This document shows, in pieces, positions 43,884 to 55,080 of a stretch of 64,000 nt of DNA. The position numbers were made by a program, and so were the translations under genes. The notes under the pieces are model-generated. The model did not search any database. It was not told where the DNA came from and saw only the letters and a program-made list of their open reading frames with translations. Source of the DNA: an uncultured Aquimarina sp. (lineage in GTDB: Bacteria; Bacteroidota; Bacteroidia; Flavobacteriales; Flavobacteriaceae); contig NZ_CANLOZ010000001.1 in assembly GCF_947492965.1 (NCBI RefSeq), positions 1 to 64,000 on the forward strand. The letters are read 5' to 3'. Every line of letters begins with the position of its first letter. Position 1 is the first letter of the stretch.

Positions 43884-45023
43884 GTGAAATTTAATACAAA
43901 AACAATACACGGAGGTCAGGAGCATGATCCAGCATACGGAGCAGTGATGCCACCAATATACCAAACCTCTACTTATGCCCAGACTACACCAGGAGGACAT
44001 AAAGGTTTTGAATATAGTAGAACACATAATCCTACAAGAAAGGCGTTGGAGAATGCATTTGCAAGTATAGAAAATGGAAAGCATGGTTTAGCATTTGGAT
44101 CTGGATTAGCAGCTATTGATGCTGTAATTAAATTACTAAAGCCAGGTGACGAAGTGATCTCTACAAATGATTTGTATGGAGGTACTTATAGGTTGTTTAC
44201 AAAGATATTTGAAGATTTCGGAATCAAATTTCATTTTATTGGAATGGAAAATGCCGATGCTATAGAGAATTATGTAAATGAAAACACTAAGTTAATTTGG
44301 GTAGAGACACCAACAAACCCAATGATGAATATTATAGATATCAAAGCTATTGCTGCGATTTCTAAAAAGAATGATTTACTATTGGCGGTGGATAATACGT
44401 TTGCTACTCCTTATTTACAAAGACCTTTGGATCTTGGAGCTGATATTGTAATGCATAGTGCAACGAAATATATTGGAGGGCATAGTGATTTGGTTATGGG
44501 TGCTTTGATCGTAAAAGATGATGAAATTGCTGAACGTTTGTATTTTATTCAAAATGCAAGTGGTGCTGTTTGTGGACCTCAGGATAGTTTTTTAGCTTTA
44601 AGAGGTATAAAAACATTACACGTTCGTATGCAACGTCATTGTGAAAATGGTGAGGCAATTGCACATTATTTAAAGAAACATCCTAAAATAGAAAAAGTGT
44701 ACTGGCCAGGATTTGAGGATCATCCAAACCATGAAGTTGCCAAAGCGCAAATGGATGGTTTTGGTGGAATGATATCATTTGTAACTAAGGATAGTAATTA
44801 TGATGAAGCGATAAAAATCGTGGAGAACCTTAAGATTTTCACACTAGCAGAATCTCTTGGTGGTGTTGAGAGTCTAGCAGGTCACCCAGCAAGTATGACA
44901 CATGCATCTATTCCGAAAGAGGAACGCGAAAAAACTGGTGTTGTAGATTCTTTAATTAGATTGAGTGTGGGAATAGAGGATGTAGATGATTTAATTGCGG
45001 ATTTAGAACAGGCTATAGGTTAA
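43884..45023 (+). CDS. metB: Cystathionine gamma-synthase / gamma-lyase-type PLP enzyme
   Basis: This 379-residue PLP enzyme of the Cys/Met metabolism family starts at GTG 43884. The PLP lysine is K195 in SATKYIGGHSDLVMG. Other marks are YSRTHNPTRKALE, the TPTNPMM loop and SLGGVESLAGHPASMTHASI. Such enzymes act in cystathionine formation or cleavage (methionine/cysteine pathways) or as methionine gamma-lyase. Sequence alone leans to cystathionine gamma-synthase or gamma-lyase. It is monocistronic; gdhA follows after about 100 bp. Confidence 0.9.
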   Translation: MKFNTKTIHGGQEHDPAYGAVMPPIYQTSTYAQTTPGGHKGFEYSRTHNPTRKALENAFASIENGKHGLAFGSGLAAIDAVIKLLKPGDEVISTNDLYGGTYRLFTKIFEDFGIKFHFIGMENADAIENYVNENTKLIWVETPTNPMMNIIDIKAIAAISKKNDLLLAVDNTFATPYLQRPLDLGADIVMHSATKYIGGHSDLVMGALIVKDDEIAERLYFIQNASGAVCGPQDSFLALRGIKTLHVRMQRHCENGEAIAHYLKKHPKIEKVYWPGFEDHPNHEVAKAQMDGFGGMISFVTKDSNYDEAIKIVENLKIFTLAESLGGVESLAGHPASMTHASIPKEEREKTGVVDSLIRLSVGIEDVDDLIADLEQAIG

Positions 45024-45070
45024 CTAGTTATTAAATTCAAAAAAATATAGGTATTATTTTGATAATATGA

Positions 45071-45078
45071 TATATTTG
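45071..45078 (+). promoter_or_regulatory. -7 box of gdhA
   Basis: TATATTTG matches TAnnTTTG and lies 48 bases before the gdhA ATG. No -33 TTG at a good distance was seen. Confidence 0.4.
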
Positions 45079-45123
45079 ACAAGTTAAATTAACCATTAAA
45101 TAAGAATCTTTTAATCCTATTAA

Positions 45124-46470
<1,347 letters not shown>

Positions 46471-46492
46471 ATTAATAATAATCCATACTATA

Positions 46493-46526
46493 GAAGCCGT
46501 TCTTATAATATTAGAACGGCTTTTTC
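46493..46526 (+). terminator. gdhA terminator
   Basis: AAGCCGTTCT and AGAACGGCTT form a perfect 10-bp stem with loop TATAATATT, followed by TTT. Confidence 0.9.
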
Positions 46527-46593
46527 ATTATCTAAAAGCAATAATTAGTATTTTAGCATGTTATCAAAGCAGAGTAAATAGCACTCAGAAATT

Positions 46594-48873
46594 ATGCAGT
46601 ATCTCAGACTATCAATATTTCTAATTTTCCCATTATTTCTTTTTTCTCAAGATTTCAGTAATCAATGGACTGGACATTATTCTTATTTTGAGATTAATGA
46701 TATATATGCTGCCGAAGATCGTGTTTATACAGCTTCAGAAAATTCGGTTTTTATTTTTGATACTGAGACCAGAACCTCAGAGACATTTTCTACAATTAAT
46801 GGATTGTCTGGAGAAACTATATCTTCCATTTATCATAGTTCCACTTACGATATTACTGTAGTAGGGTATGATAATGGTTTATTAGAATTGATATTAGATG
46901 ATGAAGTTAGAACTTTTATCGATATAGTGGATCAACCCACAATTCCACCTACAGAAAAAAGAATTAATCATTTTTTCGAAAATGATGATAAACTTTATAT
47001 TTCTACAGAATTTGGTATTGTAGAATTTAACTTGGAAAGAATAGAGTTTGGAGATACCTTCTTTATTGGTCCAGGAGGTTCCCAAATTAACGTTACAGGT
47101 ACAATTGTTGCAGAAAATTCTATATACGCTACTACATTGAATAATGGAATATTTTCAGCGGATGTGACCAATCCCAATCTGGTAGATTTTAACCAGTGGG
47201 CTAATCCAATTCCCGGGAGTTTTAGAGATATAGTAATTTTCAATAATCAGATTTTGGTCCATCAAAACTTGGATCTAGTTCAAAGCTTAGAAAATAATGT
47301 ACTTACTACTGTATTTACCGCACCTTCTCCAATTAGAGATATGTATGCGGATTCTGGAAATTTAACAATTTCGCTAGCAGATAGTGCACTGGTTCTAGAT
47401 ACAAACTTTTCTGAAACCGCATCCATAACGAGTACTACAGAAGATAGTTTTGAACTGAACACTGCTTTAACTATCAATAATGAGGTGTATCTAGGTACAA
47501 ATACTAGAGGATTACTAGAACTTGAATTAAGTAATCCAAATACAAAAACATTAGTTTCTCCAGAAGGGCCTTTGAGTAATTTTACTTTTGGAATCGAAGC
47601 GTTGAATAATAATTTATGGGTGGTGTTTGGTCAGTATGATGTGAATTTTAACCCATTTCCATTACAAAGAAGAGGGATCAGTAAACTTACAGCAGATGGT
47701 TGGTTTAATATTTCTAGAGATGAAGTGTTGGGGGCAACATCTTTGTCTCATATTACCATAAATCCAAATAATGAAGATCAGGTTTTTATAAGTAGTTTGA
47801 GCAGTGGGTTGATAGAAGTCAATAATAATGTAGTTACTAATTTATTTAATGATGTAAATAGTGGGTTCGAATCATTTATACCAGATAATTCTGATTTTGT
47901 ATTCCTCAACGGTTCCGTTTTTGATAATGACGGTAATTTGTGGGTTAATAATTCTAGAGTAGATGATGGTCTCAAAAGATTTTCGCCTGGTGCTACACAA
48001 ACCTTAAATGTTGATTTAAGTGGTATAATTTCGGATCCTTTAGGGAATCTTGGATTTTCTGATACTGTAATAGATAGAGATGGAAACCTTTTTATTGGCG
48101 GTTGGAATTCTGGAGTTATTGGTTATAATCCCGATACTGGTAATCAAGTTCAGTTATCAGGAGAAGCTGAAGGATCAAATATTCCTAGTGATTATGTATT
48201 AGCATTAGAAATAGATAGAAATAATCAATTATGGATCGGTACCTTTAGAGGGATAAGAGTTTTGTTTAATCCTTCAGGAGTTTTTCAACAAAGTAATCCG
48301 CAGGCAAGTCAAATCATTATTTTGGATGATGAAGGTGTGCCTCAGGAATTGTTGTTCGATGAGACTATTACGGATATAGAGGCAGATGGTTCTAATAATA
48401 AATGGGTAGCGACTGCATCTTCTGGGGTATTTTATTTTTCATCAGACGGGCAAGAAACATTAGCTCATTTTACCACAGATAATTCTCCTTTACCTACCAA
48501 TAACGTTCGAGATATTTCTGTTGATGATTCTACTGGATCTGTCTTTTTTGCTACAGAAAAAGGCTTGTTAGAGTTTAAAGGTACTGCAACAGGGCCAGAA
48601 AATAATTTGGACAATGTTGTGGCTTTTCCAAATCCTGTGAGACCCGGATTTAATGGACAAGTAACTATAAGAGGATTAACTAGTAGGGCTAATGTAAAAA
48701 TTACCGATATAGAAGGTAATTTAGTTCATGAGGAAATAAGCGAAGGAGGTAGTATACAATGGGACACTACTGCTTTTGGTAGGCATAAAGTGGCTTCTGG
48801 TGTGTATCTAATTTTGGTCACGGGAGAAGATCAAGGAGAAACTACTGTTTCTAAGCTATTGGTAGTCAGATAA
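46594..48873 (+). CDS. porZ: PorZ-like type IX secretion protein
   Basis: This 759-residue surface protein has a signal peptide (1-19, ending FLFSQ), repeated blades of two-component-regulator propeller type over about 20-680 (for example NNQLWIGTFRGIRVLF and DGNLFIGGWNSGVIGY), and a type A T9SS sorting domain at the end (FPNPVRPGFNG to SKLLVVR). PorZ in Porphyromonas is part of the sortase complex that attaches cargo to A-LPS. The porZ-recO-TonB receptor order is one I recall from other Flavobacteriia, which supports the name. Confidence 0.85.
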   Translation: MQYLRLSIFLIFPLFLFSQDFSNQWTGHYSYFEINDIYAAEDRVYTASENSVFIFDTETRTSETFSTINGLSGETISSIYHSSTYDITVVGYDNGLLELILDDEVRTFIDIVDQPTIPPTEKRINHFFENDDKLYISTEFGIVEFNLERIEFGDTFFIGPGGSQINVTGTIVAENSIYATTLNNGIFSADVTNPNLVDFNQWANPIPGSFRDIVIFNNQILVHQNLDLVQSLENNVLTTVFTAPSPIRDMYADSGNLTISLADSALVLDTNFSETASITSTTEDSFELNTALTINNEVYLGTNTRGLLELELSNPNTKTLVSPEGPLSNFTFGIEALNNNLWVVFGQYDVNFNPFPLQRRGISKLTADGWFNISRDEVLGATSLSHITINPNNEDQVFISSLSSGLIEVNNNVVTNLFNDVNSGFESFIPDNSDFVFLNGSVFDNDGNLWVNNSRVDDGLKRFSPGATQTLNVDLSGIISDPLGNLGFSDTVIDRDGNLFIGGWNSGVIGYNPDTGNQVQLSGEAEGSNIPSDYVLALEIDRNNQLWIGTFRGIRVLFNPSGVFQQSNPQASQIIILDDEGVPQELLFDETITDIEADGSNNKWVATASSGVFYFSSDGQETLAHFTTDNSPLPTNNVRDISVDDSTGSVFFATEKGLLEFKGTATGPENNLDNVVAFPNPVRPGFNGQVTIRGLTSRANVKITDIEGNLVHEEISEGGSIQWDTTAFGRHKVASGVYLILVTGEDQGETTVSKLLVVR

Positions 48874-49592
48874 TGGTTGTAAAAACATCTGCAATAGTCA
48901 TTCATTCTTTGCGATATAGTGAAAGTGATTTAATTGTTTCTTTATTGACGAAGACTAGTGGTCTTAAATCGTATCTATTAAAGGGAATTCTGAAATCTAA
49001 GCGAGGTAAAATTAGATCATCTTTGTTTCAACCTTTGACTTTATTAGAAATTGAAGCTAATCATAGAGATAAGGGAAATTTAGAGAGAATTCGAGAAGCA
49101 AGAATTCTAACTCCTTATTCTTCGCTGCATACAGATTTAATTAAAAACTCTTTAGTCTTTTTTCTTTCAGAAATACTTAAGAATACAATTCAGGAAGAAG
49201 AAGTTAATGATGAACTTTTTAATTATTTAGAGACTACTTTTCTATGGTTAGATGCTAACGATAATATTAGTAATTTTCATATTTCTTTTTTAATAAAACT
49301 TACACAATATTTGGGCTTTTATCCAGATATATCAAATATTCATTTGGATGTTTTTAATATGCAAGAAGGGTGTTTTCAGAATGATACATCAAACATTTAT
49401 TGTATGGATGGAAATGTGATTTCCTTATTCAAGGAATTTTTAGGCACGACATTTGAGGCAAGTATGGATATTAAAATGTCTAGAATAGTAAGAAATGAGA
49501 TTCTTGGGATGTTATTAGTATATTTTGAGCTACATTTGCACGGCTTTAAAAAACCAAAATCACTTTCGGTTTTGAACGAAATTTTTAGTTAA
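48873..49592 (+). CDS. recO: DNA repair protein RecO
   Basis: This 239-residue RecO has an N-terminal OB fold (about 1-78; TSAIVIHSLRYSESDLIVSLLTK is the usual opening) and a helical C-terminal domain. With RecR it helps load RecA on gapped DNA. Only two cysteines are seen in the C-terminal half, so a four-cysteine zinc site is absent, as in many Bacteroidota. The start overlaps the porZ stop by one base (TAATG). Confidence 0.92.
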   Translation: MVVKTSAIVIHSLRYSESDLIVSLLTKTSGLKSYLLKGILKSKRGKIRSSLFQPLTLLEIEANHRDKGNLERIREARILTPYSSLHTDLIKNSLVFFLSEILKNTIQEEEVNDELFNYLETTFLWLDANDNISNFHISFLIKLTQYLGFYPDISNIHLDVFNMQEGCFQNDTSNIYCMDGNVISLFKEFLGTTFEASMDIKMSRIVRNEILGMLLVYFELHLHGFKKPKSLSVLNEIFS

Positions 49593-49595
49593 ACA

Positions 49596-52004
49596 ATGCG
49601 TTTATTTTTTGTTGTTGTATTCACGTTACTTTTTTTACAGGAAAGTGCTTCTCAAAGTATTACTGTACTTAGTAGAGCAAATGGTCAGCCTATTCCTAGT
49701 GTTACAATACATAACAAATCAAAATCAAAAACAGCAATAACTGATTTTGATGGAGTAGCAGATGTTTCGGCTTTTTTGGAAAATGAAAAGTTGTATTTTG
49801 TGCATATCTCACATATTACGGCAACAACGACGAAAGCAAATATAATTACATCTTCGAATATGTTTTATATGGAGATCGACGAGAACCAGTTATCAGAAGT
49901 GGTTATTTCGGTTTCTAAATGGGAGCAGGATAAGAAAGATGTTACTCAAAAAATTGTTAGTATTACTTCTGATGAAATAGCTTTTTCTACTCCTCAAACA
50001 TCTGCGGATTTATTACAAAATAGTGGTCAAGTATTTATACAAAAAAGTCAATTAGGTGGTGGTAGTCCAATTATACGCGGTTTTTCTACTAATAGATTAT
50101 TGCTTACCGTGGACGGAGTGCGAATGAATAATGCAATTTTTAGAGGGGGAAATGTTCAAAATGTAATTTCGGTAGATCCTTTTACAATAGATCGTACAGA
50201 AGTTATTTTAGGGCCTGGATCGGTCGTTTATGGTAGTGATGCTGTGGGAGGTGTTATGAATTTTTATACGGCACAACCCAAGTTTGCAATTAGTGGTAAA
50301 AATAAGTTGAGTGGTAATGCTATCATGAGATATGCTAGCGCAAGTAATGAGAAAACTGGACATGTTGACTTTAATATTGGATTAGAAAAATGGGCTTTTT
50401 TGACAAGTGTAAGCTATACGGATTTTGATGATCTAAAAATGGGAAGTCATGGACCAGACGATTATTTAAGAACTGAATTTGTAGAAACGATTAGTGGGGT
50501 TGATACCGTTGTTCAAAATGATGATCCGAGGACGCAGGTTTCTACAGGATATGATCAAATTAATTTTTTGCAAAAAATACATTTCATTCCCAATGAAAGA
50601 TGGGATGTCAATGCAGGATTTATTTATACAGCAACATCTGATTATCCGAGATACGATCGTTTGATTAGACGTAGCGACGATCATTTAAGGTCTGCAGAGT
50701 GGTTTTATGGACCGCAAAAATGGTTGATGGGAAACCTTCAATTAACCTACAAGTGGAAAAATACATTTTATAATAAACTAAAATTCACGGCTGCATACCA
50801 AAACTTTCAGGAGAGTAGGAATGATAGAGATTTTGGAGACGTGATTTTGTCAAGAACAAAAGAAAATGTGGATGCTTATTCTGCAAATCTTGATTTTGAA
50901 AAAATATTTAATGATAAAACAACCATGCATTATGGATTGGAGTATATTTTAAATCAAGTGTCTTCTGACGGTTCAGAATTCAATATTTCTACGAATGAGT
51001 TAATGGCTGCGCCATCCAGATATCCTGATGGATCTACTTGGCAATCTATTGCAGCTTATGTAAGTCTAAAAAGTAAGCTAAGTGAAAAATTAAGATTCCA
51101 AGGTGGATTGCGTTACAATAGAATTATTCTGTATTCGGAGTTTGATGATACTTTTTTTGATTTTCCATTCACCGAAGCTAATTTGGATACTGAAGCTTTT
51201 ACTGGTACGGCAGGTTTTAGTTGGCTTCCAAATGATCTTTTACATTGGAAATTAAACTTTTCTACAGCTTTTAGAGCTCCTAATATTGATGATGTGGGTA
51301 AGATTTTTGATTCGGAACCTGGATCAGTAGTGGTTCCCAATCCAGATTTAGAGCCAGAGTATGCGTATAATGGGGAACTAGGATTGACTGCAAATGTTGG
51401 CAAAAATTTCAAGATTGATTTAGCAACTTATTATACCCAATTGGATAATGCTTTGGTACGAAGAGATTTTTCTCTTAATGGCGAAACAGAAATTTTGTTT
51501 GGAGGAGAGTTGAGTAATGTACAAGCTATCCAAAATGCAGCGAATGCTCAAGTTTATGGGTTTGAGGCAGGGTTTCGTTATGATTTTGCTAAAAATTTAA
51601 ACCTAGCAGCAAAATATACGTTTACAGGAGGAGAAGAAGAGTTAGATGATGGATCAGTTTCTCCATCTAGACATGTAGCTCCGCAATTTGGAAGTACCAA
51701 TCTAACCTATGATAATCATAAATGGATGATCGATTTTTCCGCAGTTTACAACGGTCAGTTTGATTTTGAAGACTTAGCACCTTCACAACAAAATAATGCT
51801 TTTTTATATGCATTGGACGAAAATGGAAATCCTTATTCGCCATCGTGGTATACGCTAAACGTTCGCTCTAGGTATCAATTTACAAAGAGTTTGCAGGCTA
51901 CTTTTACTATTGAAAATATTACTGATCAACGATACAGACCTTATTCTTCTGGAATCGCTGGTGCCGGTAGAAATTTTATTGCTTCCTTAAAATATTCGTT
52001 GTAG
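49596..52004 (+). CDS. TonB-dependent receptor
   Basis: This 802-residue outer-membrane receptor has a signal peptide (1-19), a carboxypeptidase-D-like domain (about 20-105), a plug (about 115-230; GGSPIIRGFSTNRLLLTVDG and GPGSVVYGSDAVGGVMNF) and a barrel ending in SLKYSL. The plug resembles hemoglobin/heme/catecholate-siderophore receptors, but no heme ligand motif is certain. It begins 3 bp after recO, so it is co-transcribed with porZ and recO. No STN domain is present, unlike the receptor at 228-2777. Confidence 0.92.
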   Translation: MRLFFVVVFTLLFLQESASQSITVLSRANGQPIPSVTIHNKSKSKTAITDFDGVADVSAFLENEKLYFVHISHITATTTKANIITSSNMFYMEIDENQLSEVVISVSKWEQDKKDVTQKIVSITSDEIAFSTPQTSADLLQNSGQVFIQKSQLGGGSPIIRGFSTNRLLLTVDGVRMNNAIFRGGNVQNVISVDPFTIDRTEVILGPGSVVYGSDAVGGVMNFYTAQPKFAISGKNKLSGNAIMRYASASNEKTGHVDFNIGLEKWAFLTSVSYTDFDDLKMGSHGPDDYLRTEFVETISGVDTVVQNDDPRTQVSTGYDQINFLQKIHFIPNERWDVNAGFIYTATSDYPRYDRLIRRSDDHLRSAEWFYGPQKWLMGNLQLTYKWKNTFYNKLKFTAAYQNFQESRNDRDFGDVILSRTKENVDAYSANLDFEKIFNDKTTMHYGLEYILNQVSSDGSEFNISTNELMAAPSRYPDGSTWQSIAAYVSLKSKLSEKLRFQGGLRYNRIILYSEFDDTFFDFPFTEANLDTEAFTGTAGFSWLPNDLLHWKLNFSTAFRAPNIDDVGKIFDSEPGSVVVPNPDLEPEYAYNGELGLTANVGKNFKIDLATYYTQLDNALVRRDFSLNGETEILFGGELSNVQAIQNAANAQVYGFEAGFRYDFAKNLNLAAKYTFTGGEEELDDGSVSPSRHVAPQFGSTNLTYDNHKWMIDFSAVYNGQFDFEDLAPSQQNNAFLYALDENGNPYSPSWYTLNVRSRYQFTKSLQATFTIENITDQRYRPYSSGIAGAGRNFIASLKYSL

Positions 52005-52020
52005 ACTAAAGCATATATAT

Positions 52021-52674
52021 TTGAAAGATACATTATACATTTTTGATATCGATGGAACACTTACAGATAGCGTTCCTATGTACTTGATTTCTGTTACTAA
52101 GGCGATGCAAGCTTTAGGAATTGTTGATATAGATACTGATTACAATAATTATAAACATCATACTGATAGTTATGCGTTGCGTTACAATTATGAACGTAAT
52201 TTTAATAAAAGTGTACCTAAGGATTTACTAGATAAATTTGAAGATAACTTGATATCAGCAATGAACGATTTTGATCCTGTAAAGGAGATTAGTGGTGCAA
52301 AAGAATTGATAGATAGACTTAGAGGTGACAATATTCCATTTTGTTTTGCAACAGGAGCGTTACCTAAACCTGCCTTACAGAAATTAAATCAATGTGATAT
52401 ATGGTGCGATGAGCGATTATTAGCTACTTCTAAGACACATGAGTCAAGGGAAGGATTTGTGAAAGATGCTATAGAAAGGGCAAAATCTTTTTATGATAAA
52501 AGATATTTTGAAAATATCGTTTCGTTAGGTGATGGTCTGTGGGATTTAAAAACGGCACAAAACTTATCTTTAGATTTTGTTGGAATAGGAGACAAGAATA
52601 AGAGAAAGCTTATCGATAATGGAGCTACGCAATATTACCCAAATTTAGTGGAGTTTAGTAAAGAGTTGTTTTAA
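52021..52674 (+). CDS. HAD-superfamily phosphatase (phosphoglycolate phosphatase-like)
   Basis: This 217-residue HAD hydrolase starts at TTG 52021; no ATG lies between it and the catalytic motif. Motif I is FDIDGTLTDS (nucleophile Asp9, acid Asp11), motif II FATGA, and motif IV SLGDGLWDL. A helical cap sits at about 20-85, as in the beta-phosphoglucomutase/Gph subfamily. The substrate is unknown. It is 16 bp after the TonB receptor and may be the last gene of that operon. Confidence 0.88.
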   Translation: MKDTLYIFDIDGTLTDSVPMYLISVTKAMQALGIVDIDTDYNNYKHHTDSYALRYNYERNFNKSVPKDLLDKFEDNLISAMNDFDPVKEISGAKELIDRLRGDNIPFCFATGALPKPALQKLNQCDIWCDERLLATSKTHESREGFVKDAIERAKSFYDKRYFENIVSLGDGLWDLKTAQNLSLDFVGIGDKNKRKLIDNGATQYYPNLVEFSKELF

Positions 52675-52678
52675 GGTC

Positions 52679-53167
52679 TTATTGCGCTCTTAGCTTTTTT
52701 ATTAATTCAGTGTCAAAACTTTTCTTAAGAAGGGTAATTTCTTTTACATTTTCATTTGGTATCGCTATCGAAAGAACATAATGTTTAACTTTCCATCCTT
52801 TGCTAGTTTTCTCTAAAACGCCACTACCTCTACAAATACCCATTTGGGTGTCTAATAATTCATCAAACCATGCTAGATTGGAGTTTGGTTGAACAAAAAT
52901 ATTTCGTTCAAGCGTACTGAAACTCCACGCTTTCCCTTTGTCAAAATAAGGTTTTGAAAAAGCTTTAAATGAAGTCAAATCCCAATTTTCTGTAGGGTCA
53001 GTACCAATAAATATAGCATCTTCTGTCATTAGTGAAAAATAGTTGTCAAAAGATGCATCGGCAGCAGCTTTATGCCATTGTTCTAATATGGTATTAATTT
53101 GCTCTTTTTCTTGGGCAAAACCACAAAAGGAAACTACAAGCAATAAATAAAGGATATTTTTTTTCAT
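52679..53167 (-). CDS. Secreted SnoaL/DUF4440-like protein
   Basis: This is a 162-residue protein with a signal peptide (1-18, ending CGFAQ) and a nuclear-transport-factor-2-like fold: INTILEQWHKAAADASFDNYFSLMTEDAIFIGTD is the typical opening (here at about 24-58) and WKVKHYVLSIAIPN closes the cone. Catalytic function is not predictable. It lies 6 bp after the lipoprotein gene upstream on the same strand, probably one unit. It is distantly like the protein at 55081. Confidence 0.82.
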   Translation of the reverse strand: MKKNILYLLLVVSFCGFAQEKEQINTILEQWHKAAADASFDNYFSLMTEDAIFIGTDPTENWDLTSFKAFSKPYFDKGKAWSFSTLERNIFVQPNSNLAWFDELLDTQMGICRGSGVLEKTSKGWKVKHYVLSIAIPNENVKEITLLKKSFDTELIKKLRAQ

Positions 53168-53173
53168 AGTATA

Positions 53174-53755
53174 CTATTCTTCAATTTCAATAATGTCTTC
53201 TTCAGGGTTTGCAATAGAATCTCTTAGAATGTCTCGCTCTCTTAATAGCTCTTTTTCGATATTTTCTGGAATGGCAAGAGATAATTCGTTTAACTGTATT
53301 ATCAGACTATTGTATGCGGTAATTAGTCTAATATTAGCATTTATTAATTTCTGTGAATCTTGTTTTTTATTTTCGCTTAGTTGCAATAGTAAACCCGATT
53401 CTGTAGCTAAAACAGCGATACGAGAAATAATGGTATTTACTTTAAGATCTGCAGAAATATTTTCTTTAAAATTTTCAACCATTAAATTCATGCTATCAGC
53501 ATATTTTCTAACATAAAAGGGATTAGATTCTTTCATGGATACAACTAAGTTTTTAAGATTTTGAAAATCTTCAAAACTTTCTAAGTCTTTAGAAGCTTCT
53601 GGAGACAATTTTAAAACATCAACCGTAGCCTTTTCTTTAGATAAACTATCTAGTTGGATAATTTCTTTTTCTTCCTGAGCAGTGTTGGAATTTTCTTTTT
53701 TGCATCCTGTACAGAATATAGTAAGAATACATAATGTAGAAAGCAATAATCTCAT
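53174..53755 (-). CDS. Helical lipoprotein, hypothetical
   Basis: This 193-residue protein has lipobox CTGC (Cys18) and a largely helical, charged mature part without aromatic core motifs. A coiled-coil-like stretch lies at about 55-125. It carries acidic C-terminal residues (NPEEDIIEIEE). No domain was recognised. It is just upstream of the SnoaL-like gene. Confidence 0.7.
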   Translation of the reverse strand: MRLLLSTLCILTIFCTGCKKENSNTAQEEKEIIQLDSLSKEKATVDVLKLSPEASKDLESFEDFQNLKNLVVSMKESNPFYVRKYADSMNLMVENFKENISADLKVNTIISRIAVLATESGLLLQLSENKKQDSQKLINANIRLITAYNSLIIQLNELSLAIPENIEKELLRERDILRDSIANPEEDIIEIEE

Positions 53756-53811
53756 CGTGTAATTTTCAATAACAGACCAAAAATAGGGAATATCGTTGCA
53801 ACTAAAAATTA

Positions 53812-53841
53812 AAAGCCTTAAGTATATCTACCTAAGGCTTA
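53812..53841 (-). terminator. Terminator after the astacin gene
   Basis: AAGCCTTA and TAAGGCTT form a stem flanked by A and T runs, 22 bp past the astacin stop codon on the minus strand. Confidence 0.65.
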
Positions 53842-53862
53842 AAACAATTACTAATTTATATA

Positions 53863-54900
53863 TTACGCATAATACCAAGCGCCATTTACATAGACCACTT
53901 CTCTCCAACCATAACGCGAGCTATAGTAATACCATTTGTCATTATATCTATATACTCTTAATCCGTATACCGTATAGTATTGACCATTTTCATAAGTTGG
54001 TTCTCCGCCGCCGCCATCTCCATCAGGATACATTTTATCAATTCCTTGTAAATCACCAGAGGATAATGCATTTCTTTGAACGGAATAAGTGCTACCATCT
54101 TTTTTGGTGATTGTAGGTTGCCCATTTTTAGAAAAAGAATAAGCTCCATACATCATAATAGATCCAAAATCTAAGGCATCTGTATATTCGTCACCATCAT
54201 AACCCTGTTCTACATAGGTTCTGAAATTAAACTCTCTTCCAGATTGAATATTCTGAAAATTGATTGTTAGATATTGATCTCTACCTGCTCTACTTTGTTC
54301 GTGCCATAAACCTACAGCATGACCAATTTCGTGTATGGTATTTCCAGTACTACATCCGCTTGCAAGATTAATGTTTTGTCTTCCACCAACCATTCCAACA
54401 TTAGAAGAACAACCACTACCAGGTCTAAAATAGATATAGTTTGGTTCGTTTGTTCTTTCAATAAATGTTAGATTCGTGTTGTTTTCCCAGCTTGCAATCG
54501 CATTAGTAACACGTGCCTTGTTCGGTAAATCACTCGCGATTGTGTAATATACCGTATTGTTCGGCCATCTTCCAGAAGTTCTTCCAACGCTTTTGCTTTC
54601 GGATGGATCTTGGCCATCTTCTAAAACAAAGTTAGTATCTTCGGAGAAAACGTGATCTTTGGGAAGAATGATATCCCCTTCAAAAATACGATCTCCATTT
54701 AGCGATTCGTAATTAATAGGAAGACCAGCATAGAATCCTTCTTCAATAGTTCCTGTCGTGCTAAAATTAGCCCTTTCTGCTCCATCAAAAAGAGGTGTTT
54801 CTGGTTCTAAATTCTCTAGATCCGAAATAGGCTCGTTCTCAGAGCATGAGAACATAGCTAATGCTGTTCCTAGCATTAGGATTGATTTGTTAATTTTCAT
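53863..54900 (-). CDS. Astacin-family (M12A) metalloprotease lipoprotein
   Basis: This is a 345-residue zinc protease starting at ATG 54900 (MKINKSILMLGTALAMFSC, lipid Cys19); an ATG 18 codons earlier lacks a signal peptide. A propeptide region (about 20-105) precedes the catalytic domain with HEIGHAVGLWH (H190, E191, H194, H200) and the Met-turn SIMMYG. A Gly-rich linker (about 294-299) leads to a 45-residue Tyr/Trp-rich tail without a recognised family and without a T9SS sorting motif. By family it is a secreted or surface endopeptidase. Confidence 0.92.
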   Translation of the reverse strand: MKINKSILMLGTALAMFSCSENEPISDLENLEPETPLFDGAERANFSTTGTIEEGFYAGLPINYESLNGDRIFEGDIILPKDHVFSEDTNFVLEDGQDPSESKSVGRTSGRWPNNTVYYTIASDLPNKARVTNAIASWENNTNLTFIERTNEPNYIYFRPGSGCSSNVGMVGGRQNINLASGCSTGNTIHEIGHAVGLWHEQSRAGRDQYLTINFQNIQSGREFNFRTYVEQGYDGDEYTDALDFGSIMMYGAYSFSKNGQPTITKKDGSTYSVQRNALSSGDLQGIDKMYPDGDGGGGEPTYENGQYYTVYGLRVYRYNDKWYYYSSRYGWREVVYVNGAWYYA

Positions 54901-55080
54901 TTGAGTTTGTGTTTTTATGTTATTAACACTTGCTCTAACCAGAAACCACATCAATTAGTATTTTTCTAATAAATAATTAACACTTAATGCGACATAAAAC
55001 AGGAAACGTTAACATTTGTAACATAAGAAGTAAAAATCCTACAAACAGGTTGATTTTCAGTGATTTGTTTGTCGATAAAT

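Noticed and set aside
52021..52674. Phosphoserine or sugar-phosphate specificity for the HAD enzyme
   Set aside because: Cap residues do not point to a substrate.
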